The notes: generated from the letters alone by a model not told the origin. A stretch of DNA of 64,000 nucleotides from Paracoccus sp. IB05 (GCF_016405985.1 NZ_JAEFCF010000004.1:1-64000), one strand, 5' to 3'; positions 1-10,541 are shown, numbered from the stretch's first letter. Program-made: numbers and translations.

Positions 1-2
1 AG

Positions 3-179
3 TATGAAGGTGTCTACCTGCACGCCTGGGAAACCGGATCGCAGGCCAAGGCCGGCATCGGGCGCTGGATCACCTTCTAAAACCACCAAAGCCCACACAC
101 TGCCCATGGCGGTCAACCGCCCGCCGTGGTCTGCTTCAACACCATCGAAACCGATCAGCAGGTGCAGGCAGTAGCTTAA
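3..179 (+). pseudogene. IS3-family transposase, 3' end with in-frame stop
   Basis: The window opens inside a reading frame whose residues (YEGVYLHAWETGSQAKAGIG, then RWITF) match the C-terminal end of the IS3-family DDE transposase (OrfB) integrase core. A TAA at 78-80 interrupts the frame. Reading through it gives NHQSPHTAHGGQPPAVV and a natural end at TAA 177-179, so the stop replaces a codon, probably the Tyr normally found in the family's WITFYNHxRPH motif. The 5' part lies outside the window. The element is probably inactive unless the stop is suppressed. Family recognition rests on the motif alone. Confidence 0.75.
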
Positions 180-226
180 CTCACCCGGAATGCTGTCCAA
201 ACATCGGCGAGTAGCTCAATCTGCCC

Positions 227-302
227 GCTCTAGAGCAGTGGGATATCTTACCCGTCTAGAGCAGTAAGATATCTGGCCCCTGTTGAGCGGCAAGATATCT
301 GC
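227..302. repeat. Three direct repeats with a 26-bp period
   Basis: Three units of the type TCTAGAGCAGTAAGATATCT start near 229, 255 and 281, each exactly 26 bp from the next. Each ends in the palindrome-containing GATATCT; the third is diverged (GTTGAGCGGCAAGATATCT). A weaker related stretch (CGAGTAG) occurs on both flanks, at 208-214 and 308-314. The array lies between the transposase remnant and the end of the next minus-strand gene. It could be IS terminal sequence, iterons or binding sites of the neighbouring element; the sequence does not decide. Confidence 0.6.
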
Positions 303-321
303 CTGTTCGAGTAGTGCAGCT

Positions 322-1002
322 TCATGCCACGTCTTCATCGGCCACGGTTAGCCCCAGCGTCCGATTAAGAGCATCATCCACCAATCCGCTGACCTTCATG
401 CACATGCTCTGTCTGGTGCGGGTGCGCCAGTCCGTCATGGCTTTTCGGATAGATGGTATCGCTTTATCCGAGGGTGATGATGCCTCATCCCATATCCGAT
501 ATCCCTGCCGGGTTGTGACTGTGGGCGCCGGATCAGCGTTGAGCGGCATCCCGTTGAAGAGATTCTTGAAGGGTTCGGTCAGCGCGTAGAGCGCGAACTG
601 TGCCTGATCGCTCAGGCGGTAGAACGTGGCCCGCGTATTCTGATATTTGGGAAAGTGCGGCCCAGACACATCAAGTATTTCCTTATCTTTCAGATACTTA
701 GTTGACAGCTTTACGCTGCTTAGGGGCAGACACGGGGCGGAGCTTATGTTCTCGTGGGTGTCATACCGCCACTTAGCCTTGGGATCGCCCCACGGCTTTT
801 CACAGAGCCTTTGCAAGGGCTTTGCAGACCGCAAGAGCATCAAGTGATAGGACAGAAGAGACACGGCGTTTACGGACACAGGATCAGGGCAGAGGCACAG
901 CAGACATTGCCCCCGCCGAAGATCAGAGCCGAAAACAAAACTGTACGGGTTATCCAGCGGGGGGAATGCCCCCGCCGTTCCAGTCTCGGTTGCATCGGCC
1001 AT
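322..1002 (-). CDS. Hypothetical accessory protein
   Basis: This gene encodes about 226 residues and begins at the ATG at 1002, two bases after the stop of the HTH gene upstream, so the two are probably co-transcribed. The frame stays open upstream to 1119, but that part overlaps the HTH gene. I do not recognise a family. The middle (residues about 90-130, around LSTKYLKDKEILDVSGPHFP) has the look of a winged-helix segment of the kind seen in phage and plasmid replication or regulatory proteins; this is inference. Codon use is less GC-biased than in the metabolic genes to the right, fitting acquired DNA. Confidence 0.55.
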   Translation of the reverse strand: MADATETGTAGAFPPLDNPYSFVFGSDLRRGQCLLCLCPDPVSVNAVSLLSYHLMLLRSAKPLQRLCEKPWGDPKAKWRYDTHENISSAPCLPLSSVKLSTKYLKDKEILDVSGPHFPKYQNTRATFYRLSDQAQFALYALTEPFKNLFNGMPLNADPAPTVTTRQGYRIWDEASSPSDKAIPSIRKAMTDWRTRTRQSMCMKVSGLVDDALNRTLGLTVADEDVA

Positions 1003-1003
1003 A

Positions 1004-1189
1004 TCATGCGCCCGCCGCAATGGCTTCCAGATCGGACAGCCGATAGCGAACAAACTTCCCAATCTTGACGAATGGAATCTGCGGCGCGGTTCCAGCCTGC
1101 TTTGCCTGCCAACGGTCACGAGTAAAGAAGGCTTCGCTGCATTGCAGGTACTGTGCGGCTTGTTCGGTAATCATCAGTTTTTCGGGCAT
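1004..1189 (-). CDS. Excisionase-like helix-turn-helix protein
   Basis: A 61-residue protein with the layout of MerR/excisionase-type HTH proteins of integrative elements: LMITEQAAQYLQCSEAFFTR (residues about 5-24, the helix-turn-helix) followed by the wing FVKIGKFVRYRLSDLEAI. Such proteins read or bend att or promoter DNA. It overlaps nothing and is followed after two bases by the unknown gene 322-1002. No integrase is seen in the window, so the element is either incomplete or continues to the left beyond the IS remnant. Confidence 0.7.
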   Translation of the reverse strand: MPEKLMITEQAAQYLQCSEAFFTRDRWQAKQAGTAPQIPFVKIGKFVRYRLSDLEAIAAGA

Positions 1190-1744
1190 GGCTGCGCCTC
1201 ATGGACAGGTTGCAATTTGTTTGCCCTGTCGATTTGCCCAGTCAGACCAGACGAACCGCCACTCCATTGTTCCGGCGCAGTTGAAAGATATGCCATCCTC
1301 AGCGGCATTCAATAGGGAAAGCAGCCCCTAGAATCAGCTAAACTCACCATGCAAACGCTTGCCGCAATCTTGGGAGTGACCATCTGTCGGATTTGTCCTT
1401 GAAATAGATGGATTTAGCCAAGAAGATTCAGAATGCGAGTGTCGGAAAATTCACCCTTTGGTTGCATTTTGTCCGTCCGGTCGGGCGTTGATAGGTGTCG
1501 ATGATTGCCCTCGGCTGACTTCGGCGCATCGCCTGCCAAGCCTGCCAATAGGTCGATTTCGTCGTTCACGGCCTGTAGCGGCCCGCGCAACGCCTCTGCG
1601 CTCCGCCGGGATGGAGGTTTCGCTGCCGGTTTTCGCTGGCCCTTACCCCAGCCCTGGCCCTGGCCCTGGCCCTGGTCATTCGGTCAGCGAGGCGGGGATG
1701 ACCCTTGCAATCGCGTATCTTCCGCCGCCGTAAACCGCCTGGGG
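1190..1744. other. Gene-poor gap at the end of the mobile region
   Basis: About 550 bases separate the excisionase-like gene from the stop of the App1-type gene. I see no tRNA, integrase or convincing full gene. The only coding-like signal is a minus-strand open frame at about 1414-1684, listed separately. The hexamer CCCTGG is repeated in tandem four times at 1652-1675. Confidence 0.5.
1414..1684 (-). pseudogene. Possible gene remnant with Gly-Gln repeat
   Basis: A minus-strand frame open from a stop near 1685 to TAA at 1414-1416 reads through a Gly-Gln run (GQGQGQGWGKGQ) into a protein-like stretch (RGPLQAVNDEIDLLAGLAGD). There is no ATG near its beginning; the best start is GTG at 1569, which would leave 51 residues. 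The Gly-Gln run is the translation of the CCCTGG hexamer array. It could be the 3' end of a deleted gene of the mobile element, or a chance open frame. No family recognised. Confidence 0.3.
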
Positions 1745-2806
<1,062 letters not shown>

Positions 2807-2850
2807 CCGCCCTCCGCCAGTGGCCATGATCGACGCCGGGCCGGCGGCGG

Positions 2851-4827
2851 TCAATCCGGGCTGTCATCTGCCATCGGCAGGAAGATGCGGAAACGGGTGC
2901 CCCCACAAGGGATGCTGTCTGCGGTCAGGCTGCCGTCCTGGCGGGTCACGAGGTTCAGGCAGATCGGCAGGCCGAGGCCGGTGCCGCCCTCACGCCCGCG
3001 CGTGGTGAAGAAGGGGTCAAAGGCGCGCGCAAGGATTGCAGGATCCATGCCTGGCCCGTTATCGCTCAGCAGGATCACCACGCCGTCGCGCCCGTTCTCC
3101 GCCCCGTCTTCCAGCCGCAAGGTGATCTGCCCGCCCTGAGGCATCGCCTGGACCGCATTCGAGACAAGGTTGATCAGCACCTGCTGCAGCTCATGCGGGT
3201 TCATGCGGATCAGGCGCGTTGCGTGGATCTCTTCCACCAGCACCACGCCGGACCGCGCCAGCAAATGGCGGATCAGCGGTTTCAGCCCCCGGATCGCGGC
3301 GGCGGGGTCGGTGCTGAGCGGACCATCGGTGAATTCCTCGGGCCGGGCGAATTGCAACAGCTGCGCCACGAGGGCATTGATGCGCCGGATCTGTTCGTCG
3401 ATCAGCCGCAGTTCCGGCGCGACATCAGAAGCGCGTTCCGCCAGCACCATGCGAATGACTTCCAGATTGCCGGAAATCACCGCCAGCGGGTTGTTGATCT
3501 CATGCGCGACCCCGGCGGTCACCTCGCCGATAGTGGCGAGTTTTTCTGCAAGGATCAGCTGACGGCTGGTGGCCCGGAGCGCCTGATTGGCGCGGGTCAG
3601 ATCCTGGGTGCGTTCTTCTACCCGGGCATTCAGATCAGCATTCAGGCCGCGCAGTTCCTGGTCGCGGGTCGACAGCAGCGCGAGCAGCGCATCCAGATGG
3701 GTCGAGACCAGGGCGATTTCGGCAGCCCCCGGAACCGGACCGGTGCGTGCCCCCATATCGCCGGCCTCGACCAGCGCGATCGTGTCCCGCATCGCGGCAA
3801 GCGGGCGGAAAATGCCGCGCGCCCAGCTGAGCGCGAGCGGCACGAAAAACCCGCCGACCAGCAGGAATGCCGCGCCGATCATCACAAGCGTCACCTGCCG
3901 GGCCTTTGTGTAAGGCACTTTCGGGATGCCGGCGTAAAGCATTCCGACCCGGTTTCCCTGCACATCCGTCAATGCCTCATAGGCCGAGATATACCAGCCA
4001 TTCACCACAAAGGCGGTGTCATGCCAGGACTGCCCCACGCCCAGCACCTGGGCCGAGACTGCCGCCGAAGCGCGGGTGCCGATGGCGCGTTCAGTCCCTG
4101 TGGGGCGCAGCGTGGTCGAGATGCGGGTATCGCCGAGGAACAGGGTGATGACGCCCAGGTCAAGACCCGGATCCAGCTCTGCGCCGATCTGCCCGGACAG
4201 CGCCGGATCGCTGGCCGGGTAGACCAGCGCCGAAATCCGGTCGATGAAATCCTCGTTCCGGTTCAGAAGGAGACCGCCGACGAGGCGACCATTCACGCCT
4301 TCAGGCAGGATCACCTGATCGGTGGCCAGAACCACGAGCCCGCGATCCTCGCTGGTCGCATCAGTGGGGCTGCTGCCTTCGGTTGGAATCAGCGGCACCT
4401 CGGCGCGGGCGGCAAGCCCGGGGGTCAGCTCTTCCAGCTCGGTGGGGGTGAAAACGGCCAGCCCGCCCTGTGGCTGCGACGGAACTCCGCCTGGCAGGTT
4501 CGTGCCGGTCAGCATCAGGAAATCCAGCCCGGCACTCTTTCGCGCCTCTTCCAGAAAGGCCGGCATCTCAGCCGGGGAGGCATCGCGATATGCAGCCGAG
4601 CGGGCAATCGCCGCCACGTCGCGCGCGGTATTGGCGGTGAGATGGTCGAGATATTGCCGCCCGACGGTCAGGTCACTGGTGACCCGTGCGGCGAGGATCT
4701 GGTCGGTGCGCATCAGCCAGCGCTGCATGGTGATGCCCAGCAGGATCGGGGTCAGAACCAGCATCGGCAGGAGCGCGATGATCAGCAGCCGTCCGCGCAC
4801 CGAAGGCCAGCCGCCGCGCCGCGCCAT
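2851..4827 (-). CDS. Membrane sensor histidine kinase
   Basis: A 658-residue sensor kinase. Residues about 14-32 form a first membrane helix and about 310-333 a second, enclosing a roughly 275-residue periplasmic sensing region of double-Cache type. A HAMP-like segment and coiled coil follow, then HisKA (GEVTAGVAHEINNPLAVISG; His near residue 440) and a HATPase domain with N box (INLVSNAVQAMP), G1 (DNGPGMD), F box and G2 (GTGLGLPI). The layout resembles DctB-type kinases. Its ATG lies one base after the stop of the response-regulator gene, so the pair is translationally linked. The ligand is unknown; no TRAP or dicarboxylate transporter is nearby. Confidence 0.88.
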   Translation of the reverse strand: MARRGGWPSVRGRLLIIALLPMLVLTPILLGITMQRWLMRTDQILAARVTSDLTVGRQYLDHLTANTARDVAAIARSAAYRDASPAEMPAFLEEARKSAGLDFLMLTGTNLPGGVPSQPQGGLAVFTPTELEELTPGLAARAEVPLIPTEGSSPTDATSEDRGLVVLATDQVILPEGVNGRLVGGLLLNRNEDFIDRISALVYPASDPALSGQIGAELDPGLDLGVITLFLGDTRISTTLRPTGTERAIGTRASAAVSAQVLGVGQSWHDTAFVVNGWYISAYEALTDVQGNRVGMLYAGIPKVPYTKARQVTLVMIGAAFLLVGGFFVPLALSWARGIFRPLAAMRDTIALVEAGDMGARTGPVPGAAEIALVSTHLDALLALLSTRDQELRGLNADLNARVEERTQDLTRANQALRATSRQLILAEKLATIGEVTAGVAHEINNPLAVISGNLEVIRMVLAERASDVAPELRLIDEQIRRINALVAQLLQFARPEEFTDGPLSTDPAAAIRGLKPLIRHLLARSGVVLVEEIHATRLIRMNPHELQQVLINLVSNAVQAMPQGGQITLRLEDGAENGRDGVVILLSDNGPGMDPAILARAFDPFFTTRGREGGTGLGLPICLNLVTRQDGSLTADSIPCGGTRFRIFLPMADDSPD

Positions 4828-4828
4828 G

Positions 4829-6076
4829 TCACTGCCCCAGCAGATCGGGCGGGAAGGCCCCGAGGATCAGCGCCCGCTCCACCAGGTTTCTCAGCTCGCG
4901 CACATTGCCGGGCCAGGGCCGCGCCATCAGGGCGGCTTCGACCCCGGATGTGATCGCGACCGGCGGCCTCCCCAGCCGTCCCGACAGCGTTTCCATGAAA
5001 TGCGCGGCAAGGTCGATTACATCGCGCCCGCGCGCGGCCAGCGGCGGCATCGGAAGCTGGAGGATATTGATGCGGTGCCAGAGATCTTCGCGCAGCCGCC
5101 CGGTCGCGACCAGCATCGCCGGATCGGCATTGGTCGCGGAAATCAGGCGGATATCGACCGGCAACTCGCGTTCGGCGCCGACCGGGCGAATGCGGCGATC
5201 CTCCAGCACGCGCAACAGCCGGGCCTGGATCGAGAGCGGCAGCTCTGAGATTTCATCCAGAAACAATGTGCCGCCCTGGGCATGGAGGAAGAACCCGCGC
5301 CGCTCGCCGCCAACTTCGCCGAAGAGATCGGCTTCGGCATGGTCCTCATTCAGGGTCGCGCTGTTGACGGGCACGAAGGGCGCATCGCGTCGGTCCGACA
5401 TCGCATGGATCAGCCGCGCCGCGACCTCTTTGCCACTGCCCGAGGGGCCGGTCAGCAAGACCGAAGACGGCAGCGGCGCCACCCGTGCAATGGTCTCGCG
5501 AATGGCGGTGATCGCGGGCGAGGTGCCGGTCAGCGCGACAGGGCCGGGCGTCATTTCCGACCCGCGCCGCAGCTCGTGTTTCAGGATCTGGTTCTCGCCC
5601 ATCAGCCGCGCCTGTTCGGCCGAGCGCGCCACCGCCGTCAGCAACTGGTTCGACCGGAACGGCTTCAGGATCAGATCAACCACGCCGGCCTGCATCGCCT
5701 CGATCGCGATTTCCAGATCGGCAAAGGCGGAAATCAGGATCACCGGCGGCACGATGCCGCGCGCGCGCTGCGTCACCAGCCAGTCAAGGCCGCGATCATT
5801 GCCGAGGATATTGTCCAGCACGACCACATCGAAGGGCTCGACCGCGAGCCATTCCTGCGCCTCCTGGACCGAGGCCGCCAGCTCGATCCGCCGGCATTGC
5901 GGCCCAAGGATCCGCGCCATGAAATTGCGCATCCCCGGCTCATCATCCACCACCAGAACCGAAACGCGCGCCAGCTTTGCCGCAAAGCCGGGCGCGTTGG
6001 CGGGGCGTGTCAGGGGGCGGTCGGAAAGGGTCACGCGGCGGTCTCCTCGGGGACGGGCTCTTCCCGTGTCTGGCAT
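4829..6076 (-). CDS. NtrC-like response regulator without GAFTGA and without HTH
   Basis: A 415-residue protein. The receiver domain (VLVVDDEPGMRNF; phosphoacceptor Asp in VVLDNILGNDRG) is followed by an AAA+ domain with Walker A GPSGSGKE, Walker B GTLFLDEI, Arg-finger region LREDLWHRINI and sensor II WPGNVREL. Two standard parts are missing. Where sigma-54 activators have the GAFTGA loop, the sequence reads LFGEVGGERRGFFLHAQGG. The protein ends 18 residues after NVREL, leaving no room for the Fis-type DNA-binding helix. The stop abuts the kinase ATG, so this looks like the natural end. Sigma-54 activation is therefore unlikely. Rhodobacter capsulatus NtrC also lacks GAFTGA and works with sigma-70, but it keeps its HTH. 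Confidence 0.85.
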   Translation of the reverse strand: MPDTGRARPRGDRRVTLSDRPLTRPANAPGFAAKLARVSVLVVDDEPGMRNFMARILGPQCRRIELAASVQEAQEWLAVEPFDVVVLDNILGNDRGLDWLVTQRARGIVPPVILISAFADLEIAIEAMQAGVVDLILKPFRSNQLLTAVARSAEQARLMGENQILKHELRRGSEMTPGPVALTGTSPAITAIRETIARVAPLPSSVLLTGPSGSGKEVAARLIHAMSDRRDAPFVPVNSATLNEDHAEADLFGEVGGERRGFFLHAQGGTLFLDEISELPLSIQARLLRVLEDRRIRPVGAERELPVDIRLISATNADPAMLVATGRLREDLWHRINILQLPMPPLAARGRDVIDLAAHFMETLSGRLGRPPVAITSGVEAALMARPWPGNVRELRNLVERALILGAFPPDLLGQ

Positions 6077-6125
6077 TTTGACCGGGCCGGAACAAGGTTG
6101 GGATCAGGGGCGGAGCAGCCGGGAT

Positions 6126-6998
6126 TCAGGCCGCCATCTGGCCGGAAAACCCGCTCAGCGCCTCTTCAAAGGCGCGCACCATCGGGGCCTGTGGTTCGCG
6201 CCGGATCAAAAGCGCGCCAAGACCATGGCTTTCGCCCTGGTCGCTGACGGGGAGGAGCCGGATCTCGTCCTGCTCCGCCAGCAGCGCCGTCAGGCTGTCG
6301 GGCACCAGGCTGCACCAGGCGCCCGAACGCAGATGCGCCAGAACCCCATCCAGCCCGGAACAAAGGATCGCAGGTTTCAGCGCCGGGCGCAGGAGCGGCA
6401 GATCAGCGGTCAGGCAAAGCGGCTGCGTCGCCACATCGGCCAGGCTGACCGGGCCGCCCGCAGCAAAGGGGTGGTCCTTGCGGCAGGCAAAATACAGCCG
6501 CATCTGCCAAAGCGGCAGGTGATGCGCCTGGTCGGATTTTGCCCGGCGCGCGGGCAGCCAGCCAAAGCCGCCATCCAGCGAGAAGTCAGTCAGGCCGGCC
6601 TCGATTCCCGCGCCATCCGCGAGCGAAATCTGGATGCGCGCCAGCGGGTTGCGGGCCTCGAAATACTCACAGAACTGCGCCATCATCGGCATCGCCGAGG
6701 CCGAGACCCCCAGCCGCAGCACCCCTGTCAGCCCGCCTTTGCGGCGCCCCGACAGATCGGCGCGCAGATTGCCATAATCCGAGAGGATCTGGCGCCCCCA
6801 GATCAGCACTTTCTCGCCTTCGGCGGTCAGGCCCTGAAAGCGCTGGCCGCGCAGGATCAGGGGCATCCCCAGATCATCCTCGAGCTTGCGGATCGCCAGA
6901 GACAAGGCAGGCTGGCTGACACCGCAGAGTTCCGCCGCGCGTCCGAAATGCTCTTCTTCGGCAAGGGTCACGAAGAAGTCGAGATGGCGGATCAGCAT
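6126..6998 (-). CDS. LysR-family transcriptional regulator
   Basis: A 290-residue regulator with the N-terminal winged HTH of the LysR family (HFGRAAELCGVSQPALSLAI, residues about 17-36) and a C-terminal effector-binding domain. It is transcribed away from the formate dehydrogenase operon with a 450-base AT-rich gap between them, the usual arrangement for a LysR regulator and its target. Formate or a related metabolite would be the natural inducer; that is inference from position. Confidence 0.85.
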   Translation of the reverse strand: MLIRHLDFFVTLAEEEHFGRAAELCGVSQPALSLAIRKLEDDLGMPLILRGQRFQGLTAEGEKVLIWGRQILSDYGNLRADLSGRRKGGLTGVLRLGVSASAMPMMAQFCEYFEARNPLARIQISLADGAGIEAGLTDFSLDGGFGWLPARRAKSDQAHHLPLWQMRLYFACRKDHPFAAGGPVSLADVATQPLCLTADLPLLRPALKPAILCSGLDGVLAHLRSGAWCSLVPDSLTALLAEQDEIRLLPVSDQGESHGLGALLIRREPQAPMVRAFEEALSGFSGQMAA

Positions 6999-7448
6999 GG
7001 CATTGTCCGGGGTTCAGGTGCGGGGCGCGAAAGGGTGGCGGGGCTGGTATACCCGGGAACGATATGTTTTCATATATATAACGAAGCTGACGAATCACAG
7101 CCAAAACGGCAAATCACACAGCGCCGTCCCTTTGTCTGTCTGGGCCATTCGGACAGGCTGCCTCCTGCGGCGGATGATATCATCATATCACAGTTTCATG
7201 ATTAACAATGCTTACTGCATCATAATTATTCTAAATCACAAAATAAATCCATTGCGGGACGGGGGTTTGGTAAAGCCATGTAATTGCCTCGGAATTTTTT
7301 CTGCCTGCGGATGCTGCACCATGTCGCGGCCCTGCCCCGGATCGTGCATCTTCTGTCTTGCCCGCTGCCGGAGCCGGCAGCTACTGCGACAGGGTAACGG
7401 TGTGCCATCGCACACAATCCCAGTCAGTCAAGGGCAGGAGCGGTTGCC
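6999..7448. promoter_or_regulatory. Divergent promoter region LysR / formate dehydrogenase
   Basis: This 450-base gap holds no credible gene. Its middle (about 7060-7260) is markedly AT-rich against a GC-rich background. It contains an exact inverted repeat TGATAT-CATC-ATATCA at 7175-7190, the size and spacing of a LysR-type T-N11-A box, overlapping the palindrome GATGATATCATC (7173-7184). The formate dehydrogenase ATG at 7449 is preceded by a Shine-Dalgarno-like AGGAGCG. No promoter was identified with certainty. Confidence 0.5.
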
Positions 7449-10400
7449 ATGGATGGTGCCAGGACAAAGATCGGGCGTCGCGGTTTTCTGAAAATCCTCG
7501 GCGCCGGAGCAGCGGCACTTTCGGCTCAGGCGATGGGGCTTTCAACTGCCGAGGCACAGGTCTCGGCAGGGGTGCGGCCGTTCAAGCTTTTGCGCGCGAA
7601 AGAGACCCGCAACAACTGCACCTATTGCTCGGTCGGTTGCGGCATTCTGATGTACAGTCTTGGCGACGGGTCAAAAAACGCCAAACCACGCATCTTCCAT
7701 ATCGAGGGTGACCCGGATCACCCGGTCTCGCGCGGGTCGCTTTGTCCGAAAGGCGCGGGGCTTCTGGATATGATCCATTCCAAGGGCCGGCTGACGCATC
7801 CCGAATATCGCGCGCCCGGGGCAACCGAGTGGGTGAAGATCAGCTGGGAGGATGCGACCAAACGCATCGCGCGGCTGTTGAAAGACGATCGTGACGCGAA
7901 TTTCATCTCGCATAACGAACAGGGGCAGCTGGTGAACCGCTGGCTTTCCTCGGGGATGCTGGCCTCGTCTGCGGCATCGAACGAGACGGGCGTCTTGGAT
8001 TACAAATTCTCCCGCGCTCTGGGGATGCTGGGGATCGACTGCCAGGCGCGGCTTTGCCATGCGCCGACGGTGTCTGCGCTGGCGCCCTCGTTCGGGCGCG
8101 GCGCGATGACCAATCACTGGGTCGACATCAAGAACGCCAATGTGGTGATCGTGATGGGCGGCAACCCGGCCGAGGCGCATCCCGTCGGCTTCAAATGGGT
8201 GATCGAGGCTAAGATCAAGAACAAGGCAAAGGTGATCGTGGTTGATCCGCGGTTCAACCGGACGGCCTCGGTCGCGGATATTTTCTCGCCCATTCGCGCC
8301 GGATCTGATGCGGCCTTCCTGATGGGGATGGTGCGCTATCTGCTCGATACCGATCAGATCCAGCATGACTATGTGCGCGATTACACCAATGCCGCGCTGA
8401 TCGTGCGCGATGATTTCGCCTTTGATGAGGGCGTGTTCTCGGGCTTCAATGCCGAGACCAACAGCTACGACAAGACCTCCTGGACCTATGCGCGCGGTGA
8501 GGACGGGCTGGCTTTGCGTGATGAGACGATGACGCATCCACGGTCGGTCCTGCAGCTGCTGAAAGCCCATGTCGACCGCTACACGCCCGAGATGGTTGAG
8601 GAAATCACCGGCGTCAAAAAAGCCGATTTCCTGCAGATCGCCGAGGTGATCGGGTCCTGTTCTGCGAAGAACAAGACCATGACCTGGCTCTACGCGCTTG
8701 GCTGGACCCACCATACCGGCGGCGCGCAGATCATCCGGGGTGCGGCGATGATCCAGCTTTTGCTGGGGAATATCGGCATGGCCGGCGGCGGCGTGAACGC
8801 GCTGCGCGGGCATTCGAATATCCAGGGCTATACCGATCTGGGTCTGCTGTCCCTGCGTGTGCCGGGCTATATGAACCTGCCGTCCGATAAACAGACCAGC
8901 CTCGCGCAATATCTCGACGAGACGACGCCGAAGGATGTCACGCCCGGCCAGGTCAATTACTGGAAACACACGCCGAAATTCTTCATCTCTTATCTGAAGA
9001 ACCAATACGGCCACCACGCCACCAAAGAGAACGACTTCGCCTTTGATCTCCTGCCGAAATGGGATCGCAGCTATGACATGCTGGCCTATTTCGACATGAT
9101 GTATAACGGTCAGGTCAACGGCTATATCGCGCAGGGCTTCAACCCGCTGGCGGCGATGCCGGATAAGAACAAGACCTCCAAGGCACTGGCGAACCTCAAG
9201 TTTCTGGTGATCATCGACCCGCTGGCGACCGAGACCTCGAACTTCTGGAGGAATGAAGGCCGGTTCAATGATGTCCCCACCGAGGAAATCATGACCGAGG
9301 TTTTCCGCCTGCCCTCGAACTGTTTCGCGGAAGAAGACGGCGCGATTGTGAACTCGGGCCGCTGGCTGCAATGGCATTTTGCCGGGCAGGAGCCTCCGGG
9401 CGAGGCGCGCCATGACCCGGCGATCCTTGGCGGCATCATGATGGAGCTGCGGCGGCTTTACGAGACCGAAGGCGGCGCCTGCCCCGAACAGGTTCTGCAC
9501 ATGACCTGGGATCATGAGACCTATCACGACCCCTATTTCCCGCATCCTGAGGAAATGGCGAAAGAGGCCAATGGCTATGCGCTGGAAGACGTTTTCGACG
9601 AGAACGGCGTCCAGATCCTGCGCAAGGGCCAGCTGCTGGATAACTTTGGCCAGCTGCGCGATGACGGCACCACACAAAGCTTTTGCTGGGTCTTTGCCGG
9701 GTCCTGGACGGAAAAGGGCAACCAGATGGCCAATCGGGACAATACCGATACAGGTCTTGGAAACACGCCTGGCTGGTCCTGGGCCTGGCCCGCGAACCGG
9801 CGTATCCTCTACAACCGCGCCAGCATGGATAAAGACGGCAATCCCTGGGACCCCGACCGCGCCATTCTGCACTGGAATGGTGAGAAATGGGTTGGCGCGG
9901 ATATTCCCGACTTCCCGGCGACGATCCCGCCCGGCGGCCCGGCTATGCCGTTCATCATGCTGCCCGAAGGCGTGGGCCGGCTGTTTTCCGAAAAGGGCAT
10001 GAACGATGGCCCCTTCCCCGAACATTACGAGCCGGTCGAAAGCCCGATCGCGAAGAACCCACTGCATGAGGTCGTGACCCATAACCCGACCGCGCGGATC
10101 TTCCAGAATGACCGCGAGCGGATGGGAAACCGGAATGACTACCCCTATGTGGCCACGACCTATTCGGTGACGGAGCTGTTCCGCCACTGGACGAAGCACA
10201 GCCATCTGAACGCCATGCTACAACCCGAGCAATTCATCGAAATGGGTGAAAAGCTGGCGCTCGAGAAGGGCATCAAACATGGCGATACCGTCAAGGTAAC
10301 GACCAAACGCGGCTATATCACCGCCAAGGCCGTGGTGACGAAACGGATGCGCACGCTGAATGTCGCGGGCCAGGAGGTCGAACAAATCGGCATCCCCTGT

Positions 10401-10541
10401 CACTGGGGCTTCGAGGGCGCGACGCGCAAGGGCTATCTCGCCAATACGCTGGCGCCTGGCGTGGGCGATGCGAACTCGCAAACGCCTGAATTCAAGGCCT
10501 TCCTTGTCAATGTCGAAAAAGCGGTGGGGGAACTGGCATGA
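7449..10541 (+). CDS. Formate dehydrogenase alpha subunit, Cys-type (FdnG/FdoG-like)
   Basis: The 1030-residue catalytic subunit oxidises formate to CO2 at a molybdenum or tungsten bis-pterin centre. The N-terminus has a twin-arginine signal ([16 protein letters not shown]), so the enzyme is exported. A 4Fe-4S cluster is bound by C57, C60, C64 and C99 (NCTYCSVGC and SLCPKG). The metal ligand is C203 in [10 protein letters not shown], encoded by TGC at 8055-8057, where E. coli FdnG has selenocysteine; the rest ([18 protein letters not shown]) closely follows the E. coli FdnG pattern. Length is as expected for the family. The stop overlaps the next gene's ATG (ATGA). Confidence 0.95.
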   Translation: MDGARTKIGRRGFLKILGAGAAALSAQAMGLSTAEAQVSAGVRPFKLLRAKETRNNCTYCSVGCGILMYSLGDGSKNAKPRIFHIEGDPDHPVSRGSLCPKGAGLLDMIHSKGRLTHPEYRAPGATEWVKISWEDATKRIARLLKDDRDANFISHNEQGQLVNRWLSSGMLASSAASNETGVLDYKFSRALGMLGIDCQARLCHAPTVSALAPSFGRGAMTNHWVDIKNANVVIVMGGNPAEAHPVGFKWVIEAKIKNKAKVIVVDPRFNRTASVADIFSPIRAGSDAAFLMGMVRYLLDTDQIQHDYVRDYTNAALIVRDDFAFDEGVFSGFNAETNSYDKTSWTYARGEDGLALRDETMTHPRSVLQLLKAHVDRYTPEMVEEITGVKKADFLQIAEVIGSCSAKNKTMTWLYALGWTHHTGGAQIIRGAAMIQLLLGNIGMAGGGVNALRGHSNIQGYTDLGLLSLRVPGYMNLPSDKQTSLAQYLDETTPKDVTPGQVNYWKHTPKFFISYLKNQYGHHATKENDFAFDLLPKWDRSYDMLAYFDMMYNGQVNGYIAQGFNPLAAMPDKNKTSKALANLKFLVIIDPLATETSNFWRNEGRFNDVPTEEIMTEVFRLPSNCFAEEDGAIVNSGRWLQWHFAGQEPPGEARHDPAILGGIMMELRRLYETEGGACPEQVLHMTWDHETYHDPYFPHPEEMAKEANGYALEDVFDENGVQILRKGQLLDNFGQLRDDGTTQSFCWVFAGSWTEKGNQMANRDNTDTGLGNTPGWSWAWPANRRILYNRASMDKDGNPWDPDRAILHWNGEKWVGADIPDFPATIPPGGPAMPFIMLPEGVGRLFSEKGMNDGPFPEHYEPVESPIAKNPLHEVVTHNPTARIFQNDRERMGNRNDYPYVATTYSVTELFRHWTKHSHLNAMLQPEQFIEMGEKLALEKGIKHGDTVKVTTKRGYITAKAVVTKRMRTLNVAGQEVEQIGIPCHWGFEGATRKGYLANTLAPGVGDANSQTPEFKAFLVNVEKAVGELA

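Noticed and set aside
227-302. CRISPR array
   Set aside because: The units are contiguous with a 26-bp period and no variable spacers, and no cas genes are present.
1458-1733. Plus-strand frame with Pro-Gly repeat
   Set aside because: Its repeat is only the translation of the CCCTGG hexamers and the flanks are not protein-like; the opposite strand reads more plausibly.
3193-4953. A 586-codon plus-strand open frame
   Set aside because: Antisense shadow of the histidine kinase; Gln/Arg-rich with no recognisable domain.
8055-8057. Selenocysteine codon in formate dehydrogenase
   Set aside because: The codon is TGC (Cys), not TGA, so no Sec insertion is needed.
7671-10205. An 844-codon minus-strand open frame
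   Set aside because: It lies wholly antisense to the formate dehydrogenase alpha gene, has Arg/His-rich composition and no domain; long antisense frames are expected in such GC-rich coding DNA.
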